Assembly (NCBI GenBank): GCA_963556195.1
Contig: OY744520.1
Coordinates: forward strand, 1,846,001 to 1,910,000
Length of the DNA stretch: 64,000 nt
Source of the DNA: Sepiola atlantica
Taxonomy: Eukaryota > Mollusca > Cephalopoda > Sepiida > Sepiolidae
Direction: 5' to 3'
Shown here: piece by piece, positions 48,326 to 56,937 of the stretch
Numbering within the stretch: the first letter of the stretch is position 1
Layout: the number at the start of each line of letters is the position of its first letter
Notes under the pieces: generated by a model
Seen by the model: only the letters and a program-made list of their open reading frames with translations
The model's database searches: none
Told to the model about the DNA's origin: nothing
Translations under genes and position numbers: made by a program

Positions 48326-49147
48326 AAAGAACATCATACCTTAGTTTTCTATTAAATTGTGTGTGCGAGGGGATGGATGAATGTACGTTCCCGACTTCAA
48401 TCAAGGAAATATCTTAAAAACAAAGAAACATTTTTTACACGAAATAGATTACTATTTCTCTTAGTTCAGATCAAACCTGCGAAAAGATTGACAAAACAAA
48501 AAAATAATATCTGTCTATGAAAGATTAGTGTTGCCACAGAGTACAAAAATAAATGTACTTACATTGGATAACAAAAAACTCAAAATAACACAGACGTCTG
48601 GGGTTAGATGATTTACCCTTCCATACAATTACTGACTACGTTATCCGTTTATTTTTTTAATATTTTCTAATCGAATTATAAATATTTCCTTCTGTGGACA
48701 GAGAAATGTTACTTTTTGAAGATTGCTAATACTTATTATATGTGGTTTTGTTTACTATTAGATCTCCTGGGAATTGTTATCTAGCAGATAAGGTGTGGTC
48801 TCTCTGGCCATTTATCTGATACTAAAAGTACATTTCACTCTATATGTGTGCAAATATTGAAGCTGTATCATAGGTGCTTTCATTTCAATAGGAGAAAGTC
48901 AGCACCCTCTGTCCGCATTCATGCTCTGTAGAACGGTTTACCAGTATCTGTGTAAAAGTTGCACTGAATAACCATTCAGACGGTATATATACGTACAATC
49001 TTCTAACTGGCATTTTACATGGTTTGGCAATAAATTGATTTGATTGATTTGAGCTAATTCTAAAAGAAAATACGTATTACGTTGGAGTATTGCCGTAGGA
49101 GAAAACACTGATGTTTCTGTCTGTATCATAGCTTAATACGACATAAT
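48324..49147. other. no gene seen
   Basis: No recognised feature. Confidence 0.4.
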
Positions 49148-49262
49148 CACGTGGGCAAACCGGTTCTCGTAAAATTACCAAAGGTAAGTGACGTTGAGAT
49201 TCGTCGGTATCAGATGGGTGACCATTTGGGAATAGCAGACGCAGTATGTGGCAGAACGGCGA
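49148..49262 (+). rRNA. 5S rRNA-like fragment, second copy
   Basis: 'ACCGGTTCTCGTAAAATTAC', 'AAGGTAAGTGACGTTGAG', 'GGTATCAGATGGGTGACC' and 'GGGAATAGCAGACGCAGTA' follow 5S rRNA order and spacing over about 115 nt. It shares several non-5S-typical bases with 11839-11941, which suggests common descent. Mutations in paired regions indicate a pseudogene or 5S-derived repeat. Confidence 0.7.
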
Positions 49263-49829
49263 TACCTCCCTGCAAAAAACAGCAAAAACTAACGTCTTCA
49301 TCTCCCTTGGTCTGGATATACTTTCGACTGGTTGTGGATTTAATATTATCTAGAAACTTCCTTTATTTGGAAAATGTCGGCTTAACCCGCTGAAAATGAA
49401 TCCCGCATCAGGTACAAGTTAACAGGTATCATGGCCTAGGAGAGAAGGCAATATAAATTTCATATATTTATTAATGTCTGAATTTGAAAATAAATGGTTG
49501 ATATATATGTGAAACATTAGGAACAGGTTTGCCGATATTATTTAGTTGTATAGAAAAAAAACTTAATCCAAAGGCATTCCCGTCCATGTGCGATGAACAT
49601 GTATTTGATTGCTTTATTTAATCAAGTGACAAAATAGATGTGATAGACAGACATATAGTCAGTTTCAGTCTAGAAGTAAGAGGAGGCGGACTATAATGTA
49701 ATCACGTTAAATAAGGGTGCGTTTAAACATATTAGTTGGAAACATCTCTTAAGATGGACCATTTATCTATGTGATAAATGGAATATATAGTTACATTTTT
49801 TTCAAAATAAAATAAATACAAAATATATG
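49263..49829. other. no gene seen
   Basis: No recognised feature. Confidence 0.4.
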
Positions 49830-50202
49830 AATTTGTAGAATTTGGTATATTCGGACTACTGTTCACATCTTGGGTGTTTTATCACAACTTTCCGCCGATA
49901 TAACCTCCGACCTTCTTCAGGTGTACCTTGTCGAAGTCGAGAATCTTTCTGTCTAACTCGGGAATCTGGATGGAATTTCGAACGGACCCCTTTATTAAAT
50001 CCACGGGGGTAGCTTGCTCTCGTTCCATCTGCCATGACTGGGAAGAAGTCTTCAGTAATTCGCAATTCTTCGTATCGCCCGCAGATGACTGTCACTTAGA
50101 ACTGAATTTTACTTAGTACTATATTTTACTTAGTATCCATATCCGCAAGGACACGTGGCGCCGATGAGAACAGTAGTCCGAATATACCAAATTCTACAAA
50201 TT
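49830..50202. mobile_element. family E element with nearly perfect terminal inverted repeats
   Basis: The left end (49830-49868) and right end (50163-50202) are reverse complements over nearly 40 bp with one or two mismatches (core 'TTTGGTATATTCGGACTACT'). The interior has 'TAACTCGGGAATCTGGATGG' and 'ATCCACGGGGGTAGCTTGC', shared with 24640-24850. No ORF, so it is a non-autonomous TIR element. The tRNA-like body of the other copies is reduced to a few bases near the right arm. Confidence 0.85.
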
Positions 50203-50614
50203 ATCAACCCTCATCTAAAAAATTCCGAAACAAAATCTATGAACTAAATACATCACTGAACATCTGACAAAATATAATTATTTGATTTAAATTTAAATTT
50301 TAATGTAAACATTTACTTTGTTGCCGTATTCTTCTAACTAATCTGTTTCAACTGTCAAATTAAAAAAGCTTCGGTCGATATATTTATAACATCAGAAAGT
50401 TTCATTGGATGTCCTGCTCAAGGTGTTCGCTCGAATAATTCCGATCAAGTGGCACTTACAGAGCAAAGTTAATTCACGATAGTCCCCGGTATGTTGCGTC
50501 ATTGGTAGACCCAGGCGATTGTGTAAGTTCCGGACTAATCTCTCCACTCGTCTCCCCGTTTATAGGTTGGAATATGTATCAGTTGAGACCGGCGTAATTT
50601 GATCGCTTGATGCT
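50203..50614. other. no gene seen; left flank of the composite element
   Basis: AT-rich flank. The bases just before 50615 (ATGCT) would be the target-site copy if the composite retroelement is a single insertion. Confidence 0.4.
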
Positions 50615-50685
50615 TGTAATAAAAACTGGACGCCGAATATAACTTAAGGATAAGCTTTATTTAACCATTTGTTGCTTAGCTAGAC
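50615..50685 (-). mobile_element. LTR, R-U5 part (3' LTR)
   Basis: Identical in layout to 59705-59775. It ends in ATTACA on the minus strand. It contains AATAAA (in 'GGTTAAATAAAGC'), a likely polyadenylation signal, and the 14-nt stretch complementary to the leader at 59690-59703. Positions 50668-50685 are the LINE target-site copy. Confidence 0.65.
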
Positions 50686-50978
50686 TATATTTATTTGTAA
50701 AGAATACAAAATTTGGCACAAGGCCTACAAGGGGGTGGGGAAAATGTTGACCTAACTGACATTCTTAACTTAACTAGTCACAATCACCAAAACAAATTTA
50801 CTCCATGATATACCTACTTAAAACCCAAAAATGACAATATATACATGGAATTGGGAGTGGGGGAACAAGAATGATATATATATATACAATGAAAAAAAAA
50901 ATAAAATTAAGTGTTAGTATAAGAACCTCCCACTAAAGAAATGTGGCCGATAAGTAGTTTTGCCAGTCGAAAAAAGGC

Positions 50979-51042
50979 GATGCAGGTCACGAAAGTTTTA
51001 TTCTCACACCTCCTTCGAAAATTACGAAAGGAGACCTGCATC
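50979..51042 (-). promoter_or_regulatory. LINE 3' UTR stem-loop
   Basis: GATGCAGGTC (50979-50988) pairs with GACCTGCATC (51033-51042), and inside it CTCCTT (51010-51015) pairs with AAGGAG (51028-51033). It is conserved in copy 2 (60070-60133). LINE reverse transcriptases often recognise 3' UTR structure, so this is a candidate recognition element. Confidence 0.5.
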
Positions 51043-51107
51043 TCTGACAAAACAACAGATCAGTCACCTAATAGGGGTCGGGAATGGGAATTAGAAAATA
51101 AAAGTCG

Positions 51108-51111
<4 letters not shown>

Positions 51112-51145
<34 letters not shown>

Positions 51146-51171
51146 GGGAAGAGGACGAAAAAAAAAGGGGG
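51112..51171 (-). repeat. LINE 3' UTR homopolymer tract
   Basis: About 30 A residues then G-rich and A-rich runs on the plus strand, hence a long U/C tract in the LINE RNA. Length differs slightly between copies. Confidence 0.9.
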
Positions 51172-51297
51172 GCCTATGACAACTTACATACCGCTAGCTA
51201 AGCTAAAAAAGGGGAAGAAAAACAAAACATAACCTAATCTTGCCTAACCGGGTCAAATAAAAGGGTCAGTGTTCGGTTCGGCCACCCAATATTCTGC

Positions 51298-54200
51298 CTA
51301 AGGCACGTCCAAGTACCACTCAAAATTAGCTCCATTCAAACGACACAAACGCGCAACTTTCACCCACCTTTTGTTGAAATCTGCCGAAGGGAGTTTCACC
51401 TTCTCCAGCCTGACACGCATTTTCAAGCGAGACTGGAAAATGAGGACAAGCTGGGGAGCAGTGAAGGTCTCTTCCCCGTAGACTTCCTTCTGTCGTGTCG
51501 ACCAAATCACTCCTCTCATGACTGCTAGTAAGCAAAGAAACACATAATGCTCCTCCCACTTCATGATTGGTGCCCAATTGCAGCATGTCGAAAAAGACTC
51601 CAAAACGAAGAACTGTCCGTTCAACATGCGAACCGTGTAGCCTTCAACTAACTCACACAGCGGGCGAACGATGGGGCAATGAAAGAAAACATGACTGGTC
51701 GTTTCCTCCCAGTCGCCGCATCGAACACAACTTGGTGTCTCTAATAATCCCGCTGCGTAAAGCTTTTTGCCGACCCAGAGTGCATTTCGTATTATCAGCC
51801 AGGTGAGTGATGCCTCGTAATTATCGAAGCATTTCAACCCAGGCGCCCAAGGCCAGATCAAGCGAAGTTCTCCCTTCGTAAGACCGAGCTCCTCAGTAAT
51901 ATCGTCACGAACAGATCCCCTCACCATAACCCGATATAGTGCTTTACGAGACAACACTCGGGTGTCAGAGAGGCTTTCTGACACCCTTAGAAGGTACTTC
52001 AAGGACTGTCGACACTCGCGATAAAAGGAGCACTCGCGTCGAGGTAAACGAAAAGCCTCACCCCCATGCAAGTGCACACTTTTCAAAGCCGGAAAGGCTT
52101 TCTTGGTGTCTTCCTTCCAGAATTCACCGTTTCCCTCACAAGGTGTACACATTCGGTCTAGGTAGTGTAAGCGAAGCGTATATTGACGAATCTCAACGCT
52201 TGGCATACCTAGACCGCCTTCAGACGGATGCAAGTAGCAGATCTCCCGGCGAACCATGGGCTGCTTTCCGCGCCACAAAAACGCGAAAAGAGCCTTCACT
52301 AGTTCAACTAGTGTGATCGCCGGCAGAGGGAGCACAGAAAGACGGTAGAGGATGAGAGGATAAATGTGAGAATTACACACCTCCGCTCTTCCTTTTAAAG
52401 TAAGATTTCTCAAAGACCACAGACGGGCTGCAGCCTTAACCGCTTTCAACACTTCCGACCAATTTTTCTCCAACTGGAGATCAGGACCAAACCAGACGCC
52501 GAGTATCTTGCAAGGCCCATCCGTCCAGCCAAAGGGCCCCTGAAGGGGAACACCCCTCCAGGCACCAATGCGTAAGCCAACAGACTTATCGCAGTTGATT
52601 TTGGCCCCTGTCACTTGTTCATACCGTCTTATTTCCATGTCGACGACCCTAATCTCAGCACTGCTCGTTACAAGCACAGTGACGTCGTCGGCATAGGCGG
52701 AGTACTTAATCATGGGGCAAGCACCAGACAAAGTAATCCCACGAAGGACCGGATTCACCCTAAGCCTGCGAAGGAAAGGCTCCAACGCAAGCACATAAAG
52801 CATCGGTGAAAGCGGACATCCCTGACGAATAGATCTGGACAAATCGAAAGGCTTTGACCTTATTCCATTCACTTCAACCAACGCACCGGGGTTTGCATAA
52901 AAGAGGCGAATCCAGGAGCGGAAATGAGGACCAAATCCAGCCGAAGACAAGACAGCCTCCAAGTAACGATGATCGACCCTATCGAATGCTTTGGACTGAT
53001 CTAAATTGATCAGCGCGGCCTCAGTGTCGACTTTCTCTATGATCAAGCGTATCATGTGCAAATTATCTTGAATAGTCCGGCCCTTAACAGAACAAGTCTG
53101 TTCGGGACTTATTAGACGAAACAAGACAACCTGCAGACGATTAGCCAAGATCTTGGCCAAAATCTTTAACTCTGTATTTAACATTGTTAAGGGCCGGAAA
53201 TTACCTATACCATCCCCACCACTCTTGTCCTTGCGGAGCAATTTGATGATACCCCTGGTAAAGTACTGGGGGATATACCCGTTCCTAAACCAGGAGTTAA
53301 ACAACACAGCCAGCAGGGGGACAAAAATGGGCGACAACCTCAAATACAGTTCGTAAGGCAGTCCATCGATACCCGGAGACTTATCAAGGCCAACCTGCCT
53401 TAGGGCCTCCAGGACTTCATCCTCATTTATACACCCTTCGCACCTAGCTGCTTCGGTCGCCTCGAGACGAGAAAAGTCAGCTAAATAGGCGTCGAACTGA
53501 GCCATTGTCAGACCGGGCTCCTTGGTAAAAAGATCCTGAAAATAAGAGCGAAAACCCTCCAAAATCCCGTCGTTTGTAGTCACGAGACGCCCATCCGATA
53601 ATGTGACACTGGCGATGTGTCGATCAGTAGACCGTCGACGTTCCTCCGCACGCAGTGACGCGGCCATGTTTGTCGCCTCGTGCGGCACTCTTTTTAACCT
53701 AGACCTAACTATCAATCCCTGATCTGCCTTGTTATCCAAGGAGTTCAGTTCCGTTTTAGCTACAGTAAAGGTAACGCTATCCCCCGCCTCCGCCGCACGA
53801 CTTAAACTAGTTTCTAGTGCCACTTTCGTTGCCCTAGATCTAAGGTTGAGTCGACGACTATAATCGGCAACGAAGGACCTAATAACGTTCTTAAGGTGGC
53901 CCCACCACTTATTCCCAATGATAGCACCCGTCAATTCCCTCTGTAATGTTAGTAAAAGCTGTTCCCGGAAGTCCTTCAAATCGAACAACGATGTGTTGAA
54001 CTTCCAGTAACCAGCCAATCTAGGCTTAGGACTATCTAAGTTTACCCGCACCCGGACAAGCCTATGATCCGAGTAAACTATATTATGAAAACTTGGACAA
54101 TCTAAAAGCCCTAAATCGACTCTCCTAATTAAGAACCGATCAAGGTAACTCGAAAGTTGCCCTAAATCGGAGCCGCGACTAGCAGTCCAAGTCCATACTA

Positions 54201-54804
54201 CTTCACGGGGTTTCTCATTTCGGAATTTATCGACAAGATCGAACTTATCGATAAAGTCCCGAAATGCCTTAGCATCCCCGTTGCTGTTAGTTCCCCTACG
54301 TTTTCCCAAGCGATCTAAATCGGGATCCAAGACCGCGTTCCAGTCTCCCGCTAGAATTATCCGACGCGACGTATCCATAAAGGGCTCGATCCGCCGAAAA
54401 AAAGGAACCCGCTCAGAACTGGCGTTGGGCGCATAAACCCCAATAAGCCGAAAAGCCACATCCTTTACGGTAACATCAAGAACGCACAGCCTTCCCTCAG
54501 GATCTGCATAGATTGGGTCACACGTCGCATTCAGTGTGCGCTTAACTAGCCAGGAAACCCCTCTTGAGTGAGTATCAAAGTACGCTGAATAGAGCTGAAA
54601 GTCTCTAGTCAGCGCACCCTGATAATCACTGGGAATAAAGTGGGTCTCCTGCAAACAACATACATCCACGCCGAGTCGCTGAAGGTCACGTACTACTCGA
54701 AGTTTACGAGCGGTGTCCCTCAACCCTCGGCCATTTAGGCTTGCTAATCTGAGTGCCATTCTAGTGCTCTTAGAGTTGGGAACCCGAAACGAACATTGAT
54801 GCAT
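51298..54804 (-). CDS. LINE ORF2: AP endonuclease and reverse transcriptase (Tx1-like)
   Basis: 1168 codons, intact. N-terminal AP-type endonuclease: Asn24 in 'SLNGRGL', Glu53 in 'CLQETHF', Asp154/Asn156 in 'LAGDWNAVLD', Asp246/His247 in 'YSDHRLV'. Reverse transcriptase: 'NFRPLTMLNTELKILAKILA' near 535, motif A 'LDQSKAFDRVDH' with Asp602, 'RQGCPLSPML' near 660, and YADD at 704-707. C-terminal zinc motif Cys1026, Cys1029, His1038, Cys1043. All catalytic residues are present. It nicks target DNA and copies its RNA there. The sequence style (QGCPLSPMLY, LDQSKAFDRVD) fits the Tx1 branch of the L1 group, some of which are site-specific. Translation may start at the Met of MHQCS or at MALRL, 10 nt past the ORF1 stop. 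Confidence 0.92.
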   Translation of the reverse strand: MHQCSFRVPNSKSTRMALRLASLNGRGLRDTARKLRVVRDLQRLGVDVCCLQETHFIPSDYQGALTRDFQLYSAYFDTHSRGVSWLVKRTLNATCDPIYADPEGRLCVLDVTVKDVAFRLIGVYAPNASSERVPFFRRIEPFMDTSRRIILAGDWNAVLDPDLDRLGKRRGTNSNGDAKAFRDFIDKFDLVDKFRNEKPREVVWTWTASRGSDLGQLSSYLDRFLIRRVDLGLLDCPSFHNIVYSDHRLVRVRVNLDSPKPRLAGYWKFNTSLFDLKDFREQLLLTLQRELTGAIIGNKWWGHLKNVIRSFVADYSRRLNLRSRATKVALETSLSRAAEAGDSVTFTVAKTELNSLDNKADQGLIVRSRLKRVPHEATNMAASLRAEERRRSTDRHIASVTLSDGRLVTTNDGILEGFRSYFQDLFTKEPGLTMAQFDAYLADFSRLEATEAARCEGCINEDEVLEALRQVGLDKSPGIDGLPYELYLRLSPIFVPLLAVLFNSWFRNGYIPQYFTRGIIKLLRKDKSGGDGIGNFRPLTMLNTELKILAKILANRLQVVLFRLISPEQTCSVKGRTIQDNLHMIRLIIEKVDTEAALINLDQSKAFDRVDHRYLEAVLSSAGFGPHFRSWIRLFYANPGALVEVNGIRSKPFDLSRSIRQGCPLSPMLYVLALEPFLRRLRVNPVLRGITLSGACPMIKYSAYADDVTVLVTSSAEIRVVDMEIRRYEQVTGAKINCDKSVGLRIGAWRGVPLQGPFGWTDGPCKILGVWFGPDLQLEKNWSEVLKAVKAAARLWSLRNLTLKGRAEVCNSHIYPLILYRLSVLPLPAITLVELVKALFAFLWRGKQPMVRREICYLHPSEGGLGMPSVEIRQYTLRLHYLDRMCTPCEGNGEFWKEDTKKAFPALKSVHLHGGEAFRLPRRECSFYRECRQSLKYLLRVSESLSDTRVLSRKALYRVMVRGSVRDDITEELGLTKGELRLIWPWAPGLKCFDNYEASLTWLIIRNALWVGKKLYAAGLLETPSCVRCGDWEETTSHVFFHCPIVRPLCELVEGYTVRMLNGQFFVLESFSTCCNWAPIMKWEEHYVFLCLLAVMRGVIWSTRQKEVYGEETFTAPQLVLIFQSRLKMRVRLEKVKLPSADFNKRWVKVARLCRLNGANFEWYLDVP

Positions 54805-56641
54805 TTAAGACACCGACAGATGAACCCAGAGAACCTTGTCCCAATTCATTTGAGACGAGACCGTCCGGGGCCACACCGCCAATGTCTAAGGGGAAAGTTA
54901 GTTTTAATGCCCTGTAGAGTGTAGGATGGATACGAATAGGGACCCTCCCAACACAAGATTTTTGCAGTAATACTACTTCTTCATCGTTAAAGAAAGCGAG
55001 AGGAGGCGATATATTAAAGGCGTTATTCGCTTCCTCCATCATATTCCAAACCCCTTTAGCTTTGTCTCTTGATCTAACCACAGATAAAAGTCTTTGTGCA
55101 TCCAAGAAATTTTCCGGGTTGGTAATGTCTTTTTTGTGTACCATCTTTAGTGTAGCTAGGTTTCGGTAGTTCTTCTTATGATGGTTTATCATAAGATTTT
55201 CAGTTTCGGGAGTAATTTTACAGACATCCTTGCCTGTGTAGAAAGGGGTCTTCTTTTTCCGAGCCTCTAGCGAGGGACTTCGATGGCGTTTCTGGGATGT
55301 GGAGGGGGCGGTGGGTGAGGCAGGAGGCGGCATATCGGTCTTCATTGGAGAGGGGGGCGGTGTACTTTTAGGAGTGTTGCACGGGGAACAGAAAGGAGAT
55401 GGAATTGGGGTAACGGTCTTATCTTTTGATAAGGGGGTCAAATTAGATTCCCTTACTGGTGGGGATGACTTTAATGGTGGGGGTGCACCTTTGGCTGGAG
55501 AGCGACGTTCTTTGGCTGGTGGAGTTTTTTTTCCCGTATTAATAGTAGTATCGGCAACCTTTTTTTTTTCCTCGTTTTTTTTTTCTTTTTTTTCCTCAGT
55601 TTTGCGCTCCTCGTCGAGAGACTTTTTCAAATTTAGTATTTCTTTGTATTTTTCACCACCAGGATCGTTGCTGGTTTCTATTTCTAGTTGTTCTTCTTCG
55701 GTCATTACTTGAGCATATGACTTCGGCGATTTTTTGCCAGTCACGATATTCCAAACGACTTTTTTTTTGGGCGATTCATTTTCGGTGTTGCATAAGTCCT
55801 CGAATTCCTCCGGGGTTACAGTTTCAGTTGTTGGCTTTGAGGAGGGAGTCTTCTTCTCCGCTGCAACTTTAGGTGTCAAGTGTTCTAGCACTCTGTTCTT
55901 GGGGTTAGGCTGGGCCGGTTTGATCCTTGTTGGGCAAGTGAAAGTTAAATGCCCAACCTCATTGCAAATCCAACAAGCTGGACGTCTTCCAGCCACCACC
56001 ACAGGTAATTTTTCTCCATTTGCTTCTATGTAGTACGGAACTTTTTTGAAAGCCGACTCGTTAAGCCACACGTCAAAAGACCATGTTCCGTTGAACTTGT
56101 CGACCGTAATAGCTGTTATTTCTCCGAACTTAAGTAAAAAGGCGCCTAAGTATTCGCCAGGAACCACAGCCGGAACTTCAAAAACTGAGATGGTCGTTCT
56201 CCTTCGACCCATGTATTCCATTCGCAGAATGTAGTCTTTAGTAATTATTTCTTTCTTCGAGAGTTCGATGCAGACTTCCTCGGTCTTAAAGAGACTATTC
56301 CAGGTGTTATAACCTTTACATTTCACGATACGTTCAGCACGTACTCCGGTCGTTGCAATTAATTTTGCGACAGTTTCTTTTGAGGACCTAATCAGTTTTT
56401 TGGACTTTCTGTCCACTACGAACATTAATATCGTTTTTTTCTGGAATTCCTCCAACCTTGGTAACTGTATAATTACTCCAGTTTCAGTCACGAAATCCGT
56501 GCAGTCTTTTGCCTTGGCGACAAAATCGTCAACGTCAATTTTAAGGGCGGGTGCCTTAATCCAATCCGTTTTATCCGTAGGCTGAGATGGCTTCTCAACC
56601 ACTTCAGAGGTCTCCGAAGGCGCACAGCTGGCAGTAGCCAT
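54770..56641 (-). CDS. LINE ORF1: nucleic-acid-binding protein with zinc knuckle
   Basis: 623 codons from MATASCAPSE. The ATG at 56641 lies in good context (CCGGCCATGG) and was chosen over an upstream in-frame Met at 56743, because the 34 extra residues are hydrophobic translation of a T-rich leader. A CCHC knuckle Cys223, Cys226, His231, Cys236 ('CWICNEVGHLTFTC') follows a globular region. Then come a Lys/Glu-rich stretch likely to be coiled coil, and Pro/Ser-rich segments ('PPPSPMKTDMPPP'). It would bind LINE RNA and form the particle with ORF2 protein. The frame overlaps the longer ORF2 start by 35 nt, suggesting reinitiation. Intact. Confidence 0.85.
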   Translation of the reverse strand: MATASCAPSETSEVVEKPSQPTDKTDWIKAPALKIDVDDFVAKAKDCTDFVTETGVIIQLPRLEEFQKKTILMFVVDRKSKKLIRSSKETVAKLIATTGVRAERIVKCKGYNTWNSLFKTEEVCIELSKKEIITKDYILRMEYMGRRRTTISVFEVPAVVPGEYLGAFLLKFGEITAITVDKFNGTWSFDVWLNESAFKKVPYYIEANGEKLPVVVAGRRPACWICNEVGHLTFTCPTRIKPAQPNPKNRVLEHLTPKVAAEKKTPSSKPTTETVTPEEFEDLCNTENESPKKKVVWNIVTGKKSPKSYAQVMTEEEQLEIETSNDPGGEKYKEILNLKKSLDEERKTEEKKEKKNEEKKKVADTTINTGKKTPPAKERRSPAKGAPPPLKSSPPVRESNLTPLSKDKTVTPIPSPFCSPCNTPKSTPPPSPMKTDMPPPASPTAPSTSQKRHRSPSLEARKKKTPFYTGKDVCKITPETENLMINHHKKNYRNLATLKMVHKKDITNPENFLDAQRLLSVVRSRDKAKGVWNMMEEANNAFNISPPLAFFNDEEVVLLQKSCVGRVPIRIHPTLYRALKLTFPLDIGGVAPDGLVSNELGQGSLGSSVGVLNASMFVSGSQL

Positions 56642-56802
56642 GGCCGGAGAACGGTAGAAAAAAATTAACAAACTCCAAATAAATAAAAATATAAGGAGTA
56701 AAAAAAAGCAAGCAACAAATTTAACAATTAACGGTAGTAACAATAAATAACAATAATAACAATAATCACGGACTTACTGGCAGAGAAAAAATCACACAGA
56801 GC

Positions 56803-56918
56803 TTTGTTGCTTCGCTAGACAAATAGTGTTTTAACATTCACTCTTAATATACACGAATGTAGAACATTCCATTATTACTCCAAGGGGGAGACAGGCATCA
56901 ATTATCTTTGTTACTACA
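56803..56918 (-). mobile_element. LTR, U3 head (3' LTR)
   Basis: Starts TGTAGTAACAAAG on the minus strand straight after a polypurine tract and runs to the LINE insertion point. 56803-56820 is the target-site copy. Confidence 0.65.
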
Positions 56919-56930
56919 TTCTCCCCCATC
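56919..56930 (-). promoter_or_regulatory. polypurine tract
   Basis: GATGGGGGAGAA on the minus strand, directly before the TG of the LTR and 8 nt after the gag-pol stop: the expected plus-strand primer site. Confidence 0.75.
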
Positions 56931-56937
56931 TATCTTC

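Larger units (their letters stand above)
50686..56802 (-). mobile_element. Tx1-like LINE, full length, copy 1
   Basis: The element is bounded by 18-bp target-site copies TTTGTTGCTT[A/C]GCTAGAC at 50668-50685 and 56803-56820 (plus strand), one mismatch. Minus-strand order: 5' UTR of about 160 bp, ORF1, 10-nt gap or short overlap, ORF2, 3' UTR of about 610 bp with a hairpin and a long homopolymer tract, and an A/T-rich end (AAATAAATATA). Both ORFs are intact, so the copy may be competent. Confidence 0.8.

Noticed and set aside
56642..56743. Longer ORF1 start giving a hydrophobic N-terminus (possible signal or membrane segment)
   Set aside because: The added residues are translation of a T-rich leader; the downstream ATG has a much better context and starts a normal ORF1 protein.
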